Shown here one piece after another: positions 47,743 through 57,986 of a DNA stretch of 64,000 bases (positions are counted from its first letter, which is position 1; each line of letters opens with the position of its first letter). The stretch is from Bacteroidales bacterium (GTDB lineage Bacteria > Bacteroidota > Bacteroidia > Bacteroidales > Bacteroidaceae): positions 1-64,000 of the forward strand of contig JAQXRG010000055.1 of the NCBI GenBank assembly GCA_029218405.1, in the 5' to 3' direction. The position numbers and the translations under genes are program-made. The notes below the pieces were generated by a model. That model worked only from the letters and a program-made list of their open reading frames with translations. It had not been told where the DNA came from and searched no databases.

Positions 47743-49158
47743 ATGAATTTGAAAGAGCATTTCACAGGAAAGATATTCCGTTTGATTTCCGAGACCGCCG
47801 ATGAGATGGGCTTGGAGTGTTATGTGGTGGGGGGCTATGTACGCGACCTGCTGCTGCAACGCCCCTCGAAAGACATTGACGTGGTGGTGGTGGGCAGCGG
47901 CATTGAGATGGCGCAAGCCTTGGGCCGGAAACTGGGCAAGGGCGCTCACGTGTCGGTATTCAGGAACTTCGGCACGGCACAGGTGAAATACCGCGACACG
48001 GAAGTGGAATTTGTGGGCGCGCGCAAAGAATCGTACAGCCACGACAGCCGCAAGCCAGTGGTGGAGGACGGAACCTTGGAGGATGACCAGAACCGGCGGG
48101 ACTTTACCATCAACGCTATGGCCGTGTGCCTCAACCAGGAACGGTTCGGCGAACTGGTGGACCCGTTCGGAGGGGTAGAGGACCTGGAGGACCGCATCAT
48201 CCGTACTCCGCTCGACCCTGACATCACCTTCAGCGATGACCCCCTGCGCATGATGCGCTGCATCCGGTTCGCCACACAGCTGAACTTCTACATCGAAGAC
48301 GAGACCTTCGAGGCGCTGGAGCGTAACCGCGAACGCATCGGAATCATCTCGAAGGAGCGCATCGCCGACGAGCTGAACAAGATTCTGCTGGCGCCTGTCC
48401 CTTCCAAAGGGTTCGTGGACCTGGACCGCTGCGGCCTGCTGGCACTGATTTTCCCCGAACTGACAGCCCTGCAAGGCGTGGAGGTGAAGAACGGACGGGG
48501 ACACAAGGACAATTTCTACCATACCTTGGAGGTGGTGGACAACATCGCCCGCGTCAGCGACAACCTGTGGCTCCGCTGGGCCACCTTGCTGCACGACATC
48601 GGCAAGCCCCGCACCAAGCGGTGGGAACCGAAGGCGGGTTGGACGTTCCACAACCACAACTACATCGGCGAACGGATGATTCCGGACTTGTTCCGCCGCA
48701 TGAAACTGCCGATGAACGAGAAGATGAAGTACGTACAGAAGCTGGTGGGACTGCACATGCGTCCCATCGTCATCGCCGACGAGGAGGTGACCGACTCCGC
48801 CGTACGCCGGCTGCTCTTCGAGGCAGGTGATGACATCGACGACCTGATGATGCTGTGCGAGGCGGACATCACCTCGAAGAACGAGGCCCGCAAGCAACGC
48901 TTTCTCGACAACTTCAAGCTGGTGCGCCAGAAACTGAAAGACCTGGAGGAAAAGGACCGCATCCGCAACTTCCAGCCACCGGTGGACGGGGCGGAAATCA
49001 TGCAGGTGTTCGGTCTGGAGCCGTGTCGCGAGGTCGGTACGCTGAAGAGCGCCATCAAGGATGCGATCCTCGATGGCGTCATCCCCAACGAGCACGATGC
49101 CGCGTATGCGTTCTTGTTGGCGAAAGCGGCGGAAATGGGACTTTCGCCGAAGGCGTAA
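47743..49158 (+). CDS. CCA tRNA nucleotidyltransferase / poly(A) polymerase family with HD domain
   Basis: CYVVGGYVRDLLLQRPSKDIDVVVVGSG...RRDFTINAMAV...RWATLLHDIGKPRTKR. Confidence 0.92.
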   Translation: MNLKEHFTGKIFRLISETADEMGLECYVVGGYVRDLLLQRPSKDIDVVVVGSGIEMAQALGRKLGKGAHVSVFRNFGTAQVKYRDTEVEFVGARKESYSHDSRKPVVEDGTLEDDQNRRDFTINAMAVCLNQERFGELVDPFGGVEDLEDRIIRTPLDPDITFSDDPLRMMRCIRFATQLNFYIEDETFEALERNRERIGIISKERIADELNKILLAPVPSKGFVDLDRCGLLALIFPELTALQGVEVKNGRGHKDNFYHTLEVVDNIARVSDNLWLRWATLLHDIGKPRTKRWEPKAGWTFHNHNYIGERMIPDLFRRMKLPMNEKMKYVQKLVGLHMRPIVIADEEVTDSAVRRLLFEAGDDIDDLMMLCEADITSKNEARKQRFLDNFKLVRQKLKDLEEKDRIRNFQPPVDGAEIMQVFGLEPCREVGTLKSAIKDAILDGVIPNEHDAAYAFLLAKAAEMGLSPKA

Positions 49159-50457
49159 TCAGAGGTCCTCACAGTCGGCCAGCTGGGCCAGCTTCATGCT
49201 GTTGGAGCCTTTGACAAGGATGCAGCAGTCTTGTGGGGGAGCCTGATGGAGCAGTTCCTTCACCTGGCCTACCTGTCCACATACCGGATAGGGAGGGCAG
49301 GTGGCGGCAAACTCCGAGCCGACCAGGATGACTCGGTCGAAGGCGCATGCCTGCAGCTCGTCCACAATCCGGCGGTGCTCACGGGCACTGCTCTCTCCCA
49401 GTTCCTTCATGTCGCCCAAAATGACCATCTTCTGCGGGGCATTCATCCGGCAGAAGTTCCGCAAGGCCGCCATCATGCTGGTAGGATTGGCATTGTAAGC
49501 ATCGATAATCAGGCGGTTACGTCCCGTATCCTTCAGTTGCGAACGGTTGTTGTGGGGCTCGTATGCGGCCAGTGCCTCACAGATGTGTGCGTCGGACACC
49601 CCGAAATAGCGTCCCACTGCCACGGCGGCTAAGGCATTGTCGAGGTTGTAGGCTCCGATGAGCTGCGTCTGAACCTCGTGCGTCGCCCCATCGGCCGTCC
49701 AGCGGAACCGCAGGAAGGGCGAGCAATCCACCACTTCCCCACTTACCGCCAGTCCGGCCGTCTGTCCGTAGCGGACACAGGGGAAGCCATGCGCCATCTC
49801 GTTCAGGTAAGGATTCTCGTTCTGCAAGAACACCACCGACCGCTCCCGGGTGCGGAGAAAGTCGTACAGTTCCCCTTTGGTGCGGACCACCCCTTCCAAC
49901 GAGCCGAAGCCCTGCAGGTGAGCCAGTCCTACATTGGTAATCAATCCATAGTCCGGCTCGGCGATTTCCACCAGTTCCTGGATGTCCCCGGGATGGCTGG
50001 CTCCCATCTCCACCACGGCCACCTCATCGTCTGCCGTCAGCCGCAGCAAGGTCAGGGGCACGCCAATGGCGTTGTTCAGGTTGCCCTGTGTGGCCAATGT
50101 ACGGTATTTCTGCCGCAACACCGCCGCCAGCAGTTCCTTGGTAGTGGTCTTTCCATTGGTACCGGTCACCCCGATGATACGGGTGCCCAAGCGGCGGCGG
50201 TGAAAACGGGCCAGCTGCTGCAGGGTCCGCAATCCGTCCTCCACGAACACAATCTCCGGGCGGGCAGGGTCGGCATACGCACCCTCATCCACCAGCGCAT
50301 ACCGGCAGCCGGCAGCCAATGCCTGCGCCGCAAACGCGTTGCCATTAAAATTCTCTCCTTTCAGGGCGATAAACATCGACCCCTCCGGACAGCGGCGGCT
50401 GTCGGTGGTCACCTCGCCGCACGCCTCGAACAATCGGTATAGTTCTTCTATTTCCAT
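49159..50457 (-). CDS. murF: UDP-N-acetylmuramoyl-tripeptide--D-alanyl-D-alanine ligase
   Basis: GVTGTNGKTTTKELLAAVLRQKYRTLATQGNLNNAIGVPLTLL...IIDAYNANPTSMMAALRNF. Confidence 0.94.
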   Translation of the reverse strand: MEIEELYRLFEACGEVTTDSRRCPEGSMFIALKGENFNGNAFAAQALAAGCRYALVDEGAYADPARPEIVFVEDGLRTLQQLARFHRRRLGTRIIGVTGTNGKTTTKELLAAVLRQKYRTLATQGNLNNAIGVPLTLLRLTADDEVAVVEMGASHPGDIQELVEIAEPDYGLITNVGLAHLQGFGSLEGVVRTKGELYDFLRTRERSVVFLQNENPYLNEMAHGFPCVRYGQTAGLAVSGEVVDCSPFLRFRWTADGATHEVQTQLIGAYNLDNALAAVAVGRYFGVSDAHICEALAAYEPHNNRSQLKDTGRNRLIIDAYNANPTSMMAALRNFCRMNAPQKMVILGDMKELGESSAREHRRIVDELQACAFDRVILVGSEFAATCPPYPVCGQVGQVKELLHQAPPQDCCILVKGSNSMKLAQLADCEDL

Positions 50458-50488
50458 GCTCTCGTTATAGTAGATGATTGATGAAACG

Positions 50489-51706
50489 TCACTTGACAAA
50501 CACACACTTCATGACATTGGCGGGCGGACGCTGGTTGTCCAGCTCGTTCTTCATGAAGTCCATATAGGGAGCCACGTGCTCAAAGAACTGGTGGTACCCC
50601 TTGCACAGGTAGTTGAGCCCGAAATTACCGTACTTATCACGCACGAAACGGTTCTTGGGACACTCCCCGTGGCAGGCGAAGAGGAACTTGCACTCCTGGC
50701 ACTGGGCCGGCAACCGCTCGCTCTTCATCCGCGAGAACTCCTTCTGCTGGTCCGAATACATCATCTCGGTGATGGTCCGCTCGCGCAGGTTGCCCAGACG
50801 GTGCTCGGGATAGACAAAGTGATCGCACGAATAAAGGTCGCCGTTGAACTCCATCGCTCCGGCATGTCCGCACTCCTTGGCGAGGATGCACACGCCGGGA
50901 GCCTGACCGCACCAGTTGGCCAAGGTTGCGTCGAACAACTGCACGAAATACTCGCCCACATCGTGGTGGACCCATTCGTCAAAAATGGTACAGAGGAAGT
51001 TCCCCCACTGCTCCGGACGGATGGAGAAGTCCATCAGCTCACCGCCTTCCTGCATGCCCGGTGCCAGCCGCAGGCCGTCCGCACGCGTCATGTTGCGCTC
51101 CACAATCGGCGAGAACTGGATGTAATGACAACCTATCTGCTTGAAGAAACGGTAGAACTCCAACGGATAGTCGGCATTATAGTCGTTCACCACCGCCAGC
51201 GCATTCCATTCCACCCCATGCTTGTTCAGCAGCTCGATGCCCTTCATCACCTGACGGAAGGTCGGCTTGCCGGTCGCCGTGCGGCGGTATTCGTCGTGGA
51301 ACTCCTGCGGGCCGTCGATGCTCAGTCCCACCAAGAAGTGGTTCTCCTTGAAGAAGCGGCACCATTCGTCGGTGAGCAAAGTCCCGTTGGTCTGGATGCA
51401 GTTGTCAATCTGCCGTCCTCCGGCGTACCGACGCTGCAGTTCCAGTGCGCGTTGATAGAACGAGAGAGGTCGCATCAGGGTCTCGCCGCCGTGCCAGGTA
51501 AAGAGCACCTCGGGGGTGAGCTGCGCCTCGATGTATTCCTTGACGAACTTCTCCAACAGCTCGTCGGTGATGACATGGTTCTTCACATCCGTGTACAGAT
51601 GGTTCTTCTCCAAGTAATAGCAATACTTGCAGCGCAGGTTACACAGCGAACCGGCGGGTTTCAGCATGACGTACAGGGGTCGTGCGAAAGGAAACAGGGT
51701 ATTCAT
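50489..51706 (-). CDS. Radical SAM anaerobic sulfatase-maturating enzyme
   Basis: MLKPAGSLCNLRCKYCYYLEKNHLY...FTWHGGETLMRPLSFYQRALELQRRY; C-terminal SPASM Cys cluster (CGHAGAMEFNGDLYSCDHFVYPE...CQECKFLFACHGECPKNRF). Confidence 0.9.
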   Translation of the reverse strand: MNTLFPFARPLYVMLKPAGSLCNLRCKYCYYLEKNHLYTDVKNHVITDELLEKFVKEYIEAQLTPEVLFTWHGGETLMRPLSFYQRALELQRRYAGGRQIDNCIQTNGTLLTDEWCRFFKENHFLVGLSIDGPQEFHDEYRRTATGKPTFRQVMKGIELLNKHGVEWNALAVVNDYNADYPLEFYRFFKQIGCHYIQFSPIVERNMTRADGLRLAPGMQEGGELMDFSIRPEQWGNFLCTIFDEWVHHDVGEYFVQLFDATLANWCGQAPGVCILAKECGHAGAMEFNGDLYSCDHFVYPEHRLGNLRERTITEMMYSDQQKEFSRMKSERLPAQCQECKFLFACHGECPKNRFVRDKYGNFGLNYLCKGYHQFFEHVAPYMDFMKNELDNQRPPANVMKCVFVK

Positions 51707-51888
51707 GGTATTCAGTTCTTTTACGTTATGGTTGGATACTCTCATGGTCAGTCACTCTAATATGCGGGAGCAAAGATAACGACTTCGGTGGAAAGAACCA
51801 TCATCCACAGAAATAATTTACAGGACAAGAGCACGAAAAAACCAATTATTGTCGCTACCTTTGCGGAGTTTTCTAACCCAACAGAACG

Positions 51889-52740
51889 ATGAGACAAAAG
51901 AACCGATTTATCAACGTGAACGGACGACTGATGGACCTCTCCACCCCACAGGTGATGGGCATCCTGAACGTGACGCCCGACTCTTTTTACAGCGGCAGCC
52001 GCAAGCAGACGGAAACGGAAATCGCGGAACGGGCCGACCAAATCCTTGCCGAAGGCGGTAGCATCATCGACATCGGCGCCTACTCGTCGCGCCCCAACGC
52101 CGAACACATCCCGGCGGAAGAAGAAATGCGACGGCTGCGCAACGGACTGAAAATCATCTTCCGCCGCCATCCCGAAGCCGTAGTGTCGGTGGACACGTTC
52201 CGTGCCGATGTGGCTCGCATGTGCGTGGAGGAATACGGAGTGGCTCTCATCAACGACATCGCCGCCGGCGAAATGGATGCCGACATGTTCCGCACCGTGG
52301 CCCAGCTTCGCGTACCTTATATTATGATGCACATGCAGGGCACCCCACAGGACATGCAGCAGCACCCTCACTACGACAACATTGTGAAAGAGGTGATGTA
52401 CTACTTCTCGGAGAAAGTGGCGAAGCTGCGTGACCTGGGCGCGAAAGACATCCTCCTCGACCCGGGCTTCGGCTTTGGCAAGACACTGGACCACAACTAC
52501 GAACTGCTGGCCGGGATGCAGGAGCTGTCCTCGTTCGGCCTGCCCATACTGGTGGGCGTTTCGCGGAAGTCCATGATATACAAGCTGCTGGGAGGAACCC
52601 CAGAGGACGCGCTGAACGGCACGACGGTCATCGACACCCTCTGCTTGCAGAAGGGAGCGGACATCCTGCGCGTACACGATGTGAAGGCGGCGGTGGAAGC
52701 CGTGCGGATTGTAACGAAGATGAACCAGTTCACCCATTAA
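51889..52740 (+). CDS. folP: Dihydropteroate synthase
   Basis: PQVMGILNVTPDSFYSGSRKQT...IIDIGAYSSRPNAEHI...ILLDPGFGFGKTLDHNYELL. Confidence 0.95.
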   Translation: MRQKNRFINVNGRLMDLSTPQVMGILNVTPDSFYSGSRKQTETEIAERADQILAEGGSIIDIGAYSSRPNAEHIPAEEEMRRLRNGLKIIFRRHPEAVVSVDTFRADVARMCVEEYGVALINDIAAGEMDADMFRTVAQLRVPYIMMHMQGTPQDMQQHPHYDNIVKEVMYYFSEKVAKLRDLGAKDILLDPGFGFGKTLDHNYELLAGMQELSSFGLPILVGVSRKSMIYKLLGGTPEDALNGTTVIDTLCLQKGADILRVHDVKAAVEAVRIVTKMNQFTH

Positions 52741-52752
52741 CCGCATACGGCC

Positions 52753-53529
52753 ATGCCATTCGATTTCAGCCTTATCGGGATGAAAGACATCCTGGACATC
52801 CTGCTGGTGGCCTACCTGCTCTACAAGAGCTACCAGCTCATGAAATCCTCCGGATCGCTCAACGTGTTCGTGGGCATCCTCGTGTTCATCGTCATCTGGA
52901 TCATCGTGTCGCAGGTGCTGCAGATGCGGCTGCTCGGCTCCATCTTTGACAAGTTGGTGAGCGTGGGGGCCCTGGCACTGATTGTCCTCTTCCAGGACGA
53001 GATCCGTCACTTCCTGCTCACGCTCGGCTCGCGCCACCACACCATCAGCATCCTGCGCTTCTTCCGGGGAGACCGGGAAGGGGAAGCCAGCAAGGAAGAC
53101 ATCATGCCCATCGTCATGGCGTGCATGAGCATGGGAAAAGGCAAGGTGGGCGCCCTCATCGTCATCGAGAAGAATTTCCCCTTGGACGACATCGTGCGCA
53201 CGGGCGACGTGATTGACGCGAACATCAACCAGCGGCTCATCGAGAACATCTTCTTCAAGAACAGTCCGCTGCACGACGGGGCGATGATCATCAGCAACAA
53301 GCGCATCAAAGCGGCGGGCTGCATCCTGCCGGTTTCGCACAACCTGGACATTCCCAAGGAGCTGGGACTGCGCCACCGGGCGGCCATGGGGGTCTCGCAG
53401 GAAACGGACGCAATGGCCATCATCGTGTCCGAGGAAACAGGAAACATCTCCATCGCCTACCAAGGACGGTTCTACCTGCGCCTCACCGCCGAGGAGCTGG
53501 AACGAAAGCTGACGGAAGGCGCGAAATAA
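52753..53529 (+). CDS. cdaA: Diadenylate cyclase CdaA
   Basis: N-terminal TMs; DAC motifs NSPLHDGAMII and LRHRAAMGVSQETDA. Confidence 0.94.
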   Translation: MPFDFSLIGMKDILDILLVAYLLYKSYQLMKSSGSLNVFVGILVFIVIWIIVSQVLQMRLLGSIFDKLVSVGALALIVLFQDEIRHFLLTLGSRHHTISILRFFRGDREGEASKEDIMPIVMACMSMGKGKVGALIVIEKNFPLDDIVRTGDVIDANINQRLIENIFFKNSPLHDGAMIISNKRIKAAGCILPVSHNLDIPKELGLRHRAAMGVSQETDAMAIIVSEETGNISIAYQGRFYLRLTAEELERKLTEGAK

Positions 53530-53629
53530 CCGCGCGCCCACTGAATCCGCCCGTTTGCATAGAATTTTCACCATTTTGCCCGCATTCTCGGTTTTTAGTT
53601 GTATCTTTGGCCACAAAACCTTGAAAGAA

Positions 53630-54391
53630 ATGAAAACAATTCTATTGCAAACTGATATTGAATGGGCAAATCCCGTGGCAAATGTCCGCCAAGCGGACGC
53701 AATCATCGACCGCTATCCCGATGGGGACTTGTTCATCCTGCCGGAAATGTTCTCCACCGGGTTCTGCACCCAGCCGCAAGGCATCGCTGAACCGGCGGAC
53801 TGCGACACGGTGGCGTGGATGAAGCGCAAGGCGGCGGAACGCCAGTGCGCCATCGCGGGCAGTATCGCCATCGAACAGGACGGACGGTTCTACAACCGCT
53901 TCCACTTCGTGCATCCCGACGGACAGGTGGACTGCTACGACAAGCATCACCTCTTCACGTACGGCGGCGAGCACAAGCAGTTCACACCCGGCACGGAACG
54001 GGTCATCGTGCGGCACGACGGCGTGCGCATCCTGTTGCAGATCTGTTACGACCTGCGTTTCCCGGTCTTCGCCCGCAACCGGAAAGACTACGACATGATA
54101 CTGTACGTGGCCAGCTGGCCCATTCCCCGCATCGAGGTGTGGAAGACACTCCTCCGTGCCCGCGCCATCGAAAACCAATGCTTCGTGGCCGCTGTGAACC
54201 GCACCGGCCATGACCCGTACTGCCAGTACAACGGCGGCAGCGCGGTCATCGACCCGTACGGCAAGACCTTAGCTGCCTGTGCGGACGGTACGGCATGCGA
54301 AGCGGTGGCGGACATTGACCTGACGGTCCTTGAAGCTTTCCGGGAGAAATTCCCGGTACTGGACGACGCGGATCCTTTCGTCCGCTCGTAA
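53630..54391 (+). CDS. Nitrilase-superfamily amidohydrolase (omega-amidase/YafV-like)
   Basis: Glu-Lys-Cys triad: LILPEMFSTGF, YDKHHLFTYGGEH, LLQICYDLRFPVFARN. Confidence 0.88.
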   Translation: MKTILLQTDIEWANPVANVRQADAIIDRYPDGDLFILPEMFSTGFCTQPQGIAEPADCDTVAWMKRKAAERQCAIAGSIAIEQDGRFYNRFHFVHPDGQVDCYDKHHLFTYGGEHKQFTPGTERVIVRHDGVRILLQICYDLRFPVFARNRKDYDMILYVASWPIPRIEVWKTLLRARAIENQCFVAAVNRTGHDPYCQYNGGSAVIDPYGKTLAACADGTACEAVADIDLTVLEAFREKFPVLDDADPFVRS

Positions 54392-54423
54392 CGTATTCCT
54401 CCCCATGACTAATCCAACTGCTT

Positions 54424-56046
54424 ATGGAAAACAAGACGATACATTTACTGCTGGGCGACCAGGCCATTGCGCTGGGCGCCCTACATGCCGGCATTTCAGG
54501 AGTATATGCTTATCCCGGAACGCCCTCGACTGAAATCACTGAATTTATCCAAGCCTCTCCCCTGGCCCGCGAGCGTGGACTCCACAGCTCTTGGTGCACC
54601 AACGAGAAGACCGCCATGGAGGCGGCGCTCGGCGTGTCGTACGTCGGCAAGCGAGCCTTGGTCTGCATGAAACACGTAGGCATGAACGTCTGCGCCGACG
54701 CGTTTGTCAACGCCGGGATGACCGGCGTGAACGGTGGCATCGTGGTGGTAGCGGCCGATGACCCATCCATGCACTCGTCGCAGAACGAACAGGACTCCCG
54801 GTTCTACGGGAAGTTTGCCATGGTGCCCATCCTGGAGCCCTCGTCGCAACAGGAGGCGTACGACATGATGGACTTCGCCTACGACCTCTCGGAAACGGTC
54901 GGACTGCCCGTGTTGCTGCGCATCACGACCCGCATGGCCCACTCACGGGCCAATGTCGCTGTCAAGGAGACCGCCGCACCGGTGGCCTGCACCGGAAAAG
55001 CCTCCGTCCCCACCGACTGGGTGCTGCTGCCCGGCAATGCCCGCCGCCGTTACCTGAAGGTCATCGAGGCACAGACGGACCTGCTGGAACGTGCGGAGCA
55101 CTCGCCTTTCAACCGCTTCACCTTCCCCACCGACGGAAAAGCCGCAAAGGGAATCGTGGCGTGTGGCATCGGCTACAACTACGTGATGGAAAACTATCCG
55201 GACGGCTGCCCCTTCCCGTTGGTCAAGGTGGCGCAGTACCCACTGCCGACAGAAGCCCTCACCCGCCTGGCCAACGCCTGTGAAGAACTGTGGGTCGTCG
55301 AAGAAGGACAGCCCTTCGTGGAAGAACAGCTGAAGGGAATCCTTCCCTCCACCTATACGGTAAAGGGCCGCTTGAGCGGTGACCTGCCCCGTACGGGAGA
55401 ACTGACTCCCGACACAGTACGCAAGGCGTTGGGACTGCCGTGCGAAGAAGTGTTCGCAACGGCCCAGCACGTGGTTCCCCGTCCGCCCGCTCTCTGCAAC
55501 GGCTGCGGCCACCGCGACGTGTACGATGCCCTGAACCGGGTCATCGCCGGCTATCCCGACGCAAAAGTATTCGGCGACATCGGCTGCTACACCCTCGGTG
55601 CCCTGCCCCCGTTCCGCGCGCTGAACAGCTGTGTGGATATGGGTGCTTCCATCACCATGGCGAAAGGGGCCGCTGACGCCGGCTGCTTCCCCTCGATAGC
55701 GGTCATCGGCGACTCCACCTTCACCCATTCGGGCATGACCGGCCTGCTGGATGCCGTGAACGACCGTGCGAACATCACCGTCATTATCTCGGACAACCTG
55801 ACCACCGCCATGACCGGCGGACAGGACTCGGCAGGCACCAACAAGTTCGAGGCCATCTGCCTGGGACTGGGCGTGGAGCCTGAACACGTACGGGTGGTGG
55901 TGCCCTTGCCCAAGAACATGGAGGAAATCACCCGCATCCTGCGCGAGGAAATCGACTACAACGGAGTGTCGGTCATCATCCCCCGCCGGGAGTGCATGCA
56001 GACCCTGAACCGTAAGTTGAAACAGAAAAGAGCAGCAAAGAAATGA
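54424..56046 (+). CDS. iorA: Indolepyruvate (2-oxoacid) ferredoxin oxidoreductase alpha subunit, lacking the C-terminal 4Fe-4S domain
   Basis: GDQAIALGALHAGISGVYAYPGTPSTEITEF...RPPALCNGCGHRDVYDALNRV...DIGCYTLGALPPF; no CxxCxxC motif at the end. Confidence 0.88.
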   Translation: MENKTIHLLLGDQAIALGALHAGISGVYAYPGTPSTEITEFIQASPLARERGLHSSWCTNEKTAMEAALGVSYVGKRALVCMKHVGMNVCADAFVNAGMTGVNGGIVVVAADDPSMHSSQNEQDSRFYGKFAMVPILEPSSQQEAYDMMDFAYDLSETVGLPVLLRITTRMAHSRANVAVKETAAPVACTGKASVPTDWVLLPGNARRRYLKVIEAQTDLLERAEHSPFNRFTFPTDGKAAKGIVACGIGYNYVMENYPDGCPFPLVKVAQYPLPTEALTRLANACEELWVVEEGQPFVEEQLKGILPSTYTVKGRLSGDLPRTGELTPDTVRKALGLPCEEVFATAQHVVPRPPALCNGCGHRDVYDALNRVIAGYPDAKVFGDIGCYTLGALPPFRALNSCVDMGASITMAKGAADAGCFPSIAVIGDSTFTHSGMTGLLDAVNDRANITVIISDNLTTAMTGGQDSAGTNKFEAICLGLGVEPEHVRVVVPLPKNMEEITRILREEIDYNGVSVIIPRRECMQTLNRKLKQKRAAKK

Positions 56047-56639
56047 AAACAGACATCATACTTTCCGGTGTGGGTGGACAGGGCATCCTGTCCATCGCCA
56101 CCATCATCGGGGAAGCGGCTACCCGAATGGGACTGAACCTGAAACAAGCCGAAGTACACGGAATGAGCCAGCGGGGCGGGGACGTACAGTCAAACCTCCG
56201 GCTGAGCGACGCGCCCATCGCCTCCGACCTCATCGCCTTGGGCAACGCCGACCTCATCCTCTCGCTGGAACCGATGGAAGCCTTGCGGTACCTGCCCTAC
56301 CTCTCGAAGGAAGGGTGGATCATCACTTCCTCGGCCCCCTTTGTGAATATTCCCAACTACCCGGACGTGGACGCGCTGCTGGCCGAACTGGACGCGCAGC
56401 CGCACGTGGTGGCCTTGGATGTGGAACAGCTGGCCAAGGAGCACCAGATGCCCAAGTCGGCGAACGTCATCCTGCTGGGGGCCGCCGCGGCGTTCCTGAA
56501 GGTGCTCGACGCCCCCACCTTGCGGGAAAGCGTGGCACGCATCTTTGCCGTGAAGGGAGAGGCGGTAGTCAGCCTGAACCAGCAGGCGTTCGACCTGGGT
56601 TATGACTATGTGAAACAACTTCATGCCCAATGCCTATGA
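56043..56639 (+). CDS. iorB: Indolepyruvate oxidoreductase beta subunit
   Basis: IILSGVGGQGILSIATIIGEAATRMGLNLKQAEVHGMSQRGGDVQSNLRLSD. ATGA overlap with iorA. Confidence 0.9.
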   Translation: MKTDIILSGVGGQGILSIATIIGEAATRMGLNLKQAEVHGMSQRGGDVQSNLRLSDAPIASDLIALGNADLILSLEPMEALRYLPYLSKEGWIITSSAPFVNIPNYPDVDALLAELDAQPHVVALDVEQLAKEHQMPKSANVILLGAAAAFLKVLDAPTLRESVARIFAVKGEAVVSLNQQAFDLGYDYVKQLHAQCL

Positions 56640-57976
56640 GCCGCGTATTCTCCGAAGAACTGGTCGCCCAGGTGGCCCGTGACATGAAAGTGGCGGACCT
56701 GGCGAACGCCACCATCGGCGACGTGCTGCTGGTGGCCTCCCGGCTGGAAGAACTGACGGGCATTCCTTTTATCCGCATGGACCAGGGCTCGCCGGGACTG
56801 CCCGCCAACCGCATCGGCATTGCTGCCGAGAAGGCCGCCCTCGACAAGGGACTGGGTGCGCAGTATCCGGCTGCCGCCGGTGTGCCCGAACTGAAGGAAG
56901 CCGCCTCACGGTTCGTCAAGGCCTTCGTCAACATCGACATCTCGCCCCGCGCCTGCATCCCGACCACCGGGTCGGTGTGCGCGTCCTTCGGGGCGTTCAT
57001 CGCCTGCACCCAACGGATACCCGGCAAGGACAAGGTGCTGTTCATTGACCCCGGCTTCCCCATCCAAAAGTCACAACTGCGCATCCTGGGCATCGGCTGG
57101 GAGCTGTTCGACATCCACGACTACCGGGGCACGGCCCTGAAAGACAAGCTGGAGAGTTTCCTCCAGCGGGGCGACATCGCCGCCATTGTCTATTCCAACC
57201 CGAACAACCCGGCGTGGATTTGCCTGGAAGAGGAAGAACTGCGGACCATCGGTGAGCTGGCCACCCGCTACGATGTCATCGTACTGGAAGACCAGGCCTA
57301 CTTCTGCATGGACTTCCGTCATCCCTATGGACGGCCCTACCAGGCTCCCTTCGTGCCGACCGTAGCCCGCTACACCGACAACTACATCCTGATGCTGTCG
57401 GCCTCGAAAATCTTCAGCTATGCCGGCCAACGCATCGCACTGGCCTGTGTGTCCGACGCGCTGTTCGACCGCCAGTTCCCGGCCTTTGCCCAGCGCTACG
57501 AGAACACCGGCGTGTTCGGCCCCACGTTCATCGCCTCCATCCTCTACATGATTACCTCGGGCTGCACCGCCACCACCCAGTACGGCATGGCGGAGATGCT
57601 CGAACGCTCGGTCAGCGGCGACATTGATTTTGTGGAAGACACCCGCGAATATGAACGCCGTGCCAGCCGCATGAAGAAAATCTTCACCGACCACGGCTTC
57701 CACATCGTCTATTCACACGACGTGACCGACAAGGTGGGCGACGGTTTCTTCTTCACCCTGGGCTATCCCGGACTGAGCGGCGGTGAACTGCTGAAGGAAT
57801 TGATGTACTACGGCGTGAGCAGCATCTCCCTGTCCACCACGGGCAGCGAGCAGGACGGCGTGCGGGCCTGCACGTCGCGGATGCGCGAGGAGCTTTACCC
57901 CGTGCTGGAAGAACGGATGAAGGCCTTCGAAGCGGACCACCCGAACAACGAATCCGAACTTTACCCTAAACCCTAA
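56636..57976 (+). CDS. PLP-dependent class I/II aminotransferase
   Basis: IVYSNPNNPAWICLEEEELRTIGELATRYDVIVLEDQAYFCMDF...LSASKIFSYAGQRIALACV. ATGA overlap with iorB. Confidence 0.9.
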   Translation: MSRVFSEELVAQVARDMKVADLANATIGDVLLVASRLEELTGIPFIRMDQGSPGLPANRIGIAAEKAALDKGLGAQYPAAAGVPELKEAASRFVKAFVNIDISPRACIPTTGSVCASFGAFIACTQRIPGKDKVLFIDPGFPIQKSQLRILGIGWELFDIHDYRGTALKDKLESFLQRGDIAAIVYSNPNNPAWICLEEEELRTIGELATRYDVIVLEDQAYFCMDFRHPYGRPYQAPFVPTVARYTDNYILMLSASKIFSYAGQRIALACVSDALFDRQFPAFAQRYENTGVFGPTFIASILYMITSGCTATTQYGMAEMLERSVSGDIDFVEDTREYERRASRMKKIFTDHGFHIVYSHDVTDKVGDGFFFTLGYPGLSGGELLKELMYYGVSSISLSTTGSEQDGVRACTSRMREELYPVLEERMKAFEADHPNNESELYPKP

Positions 57977-57986
57977 CAACTGAAAT

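Noticed and set aside
47572-49095. 507-aa minus-strand ORF opposite the CCA-transferase gene
   Set aside because: Antisense shadow of a strongly supported CDS. It also runs through the divergent promoter region.
51757-53706. 649-aa minus-strand ORF opposite folP/cdaA
   Set aside because: Shadow ORF: His/Val/Asp-rich composition, no recognisable domain, and completely antisense to well-supported folP and cdaA.
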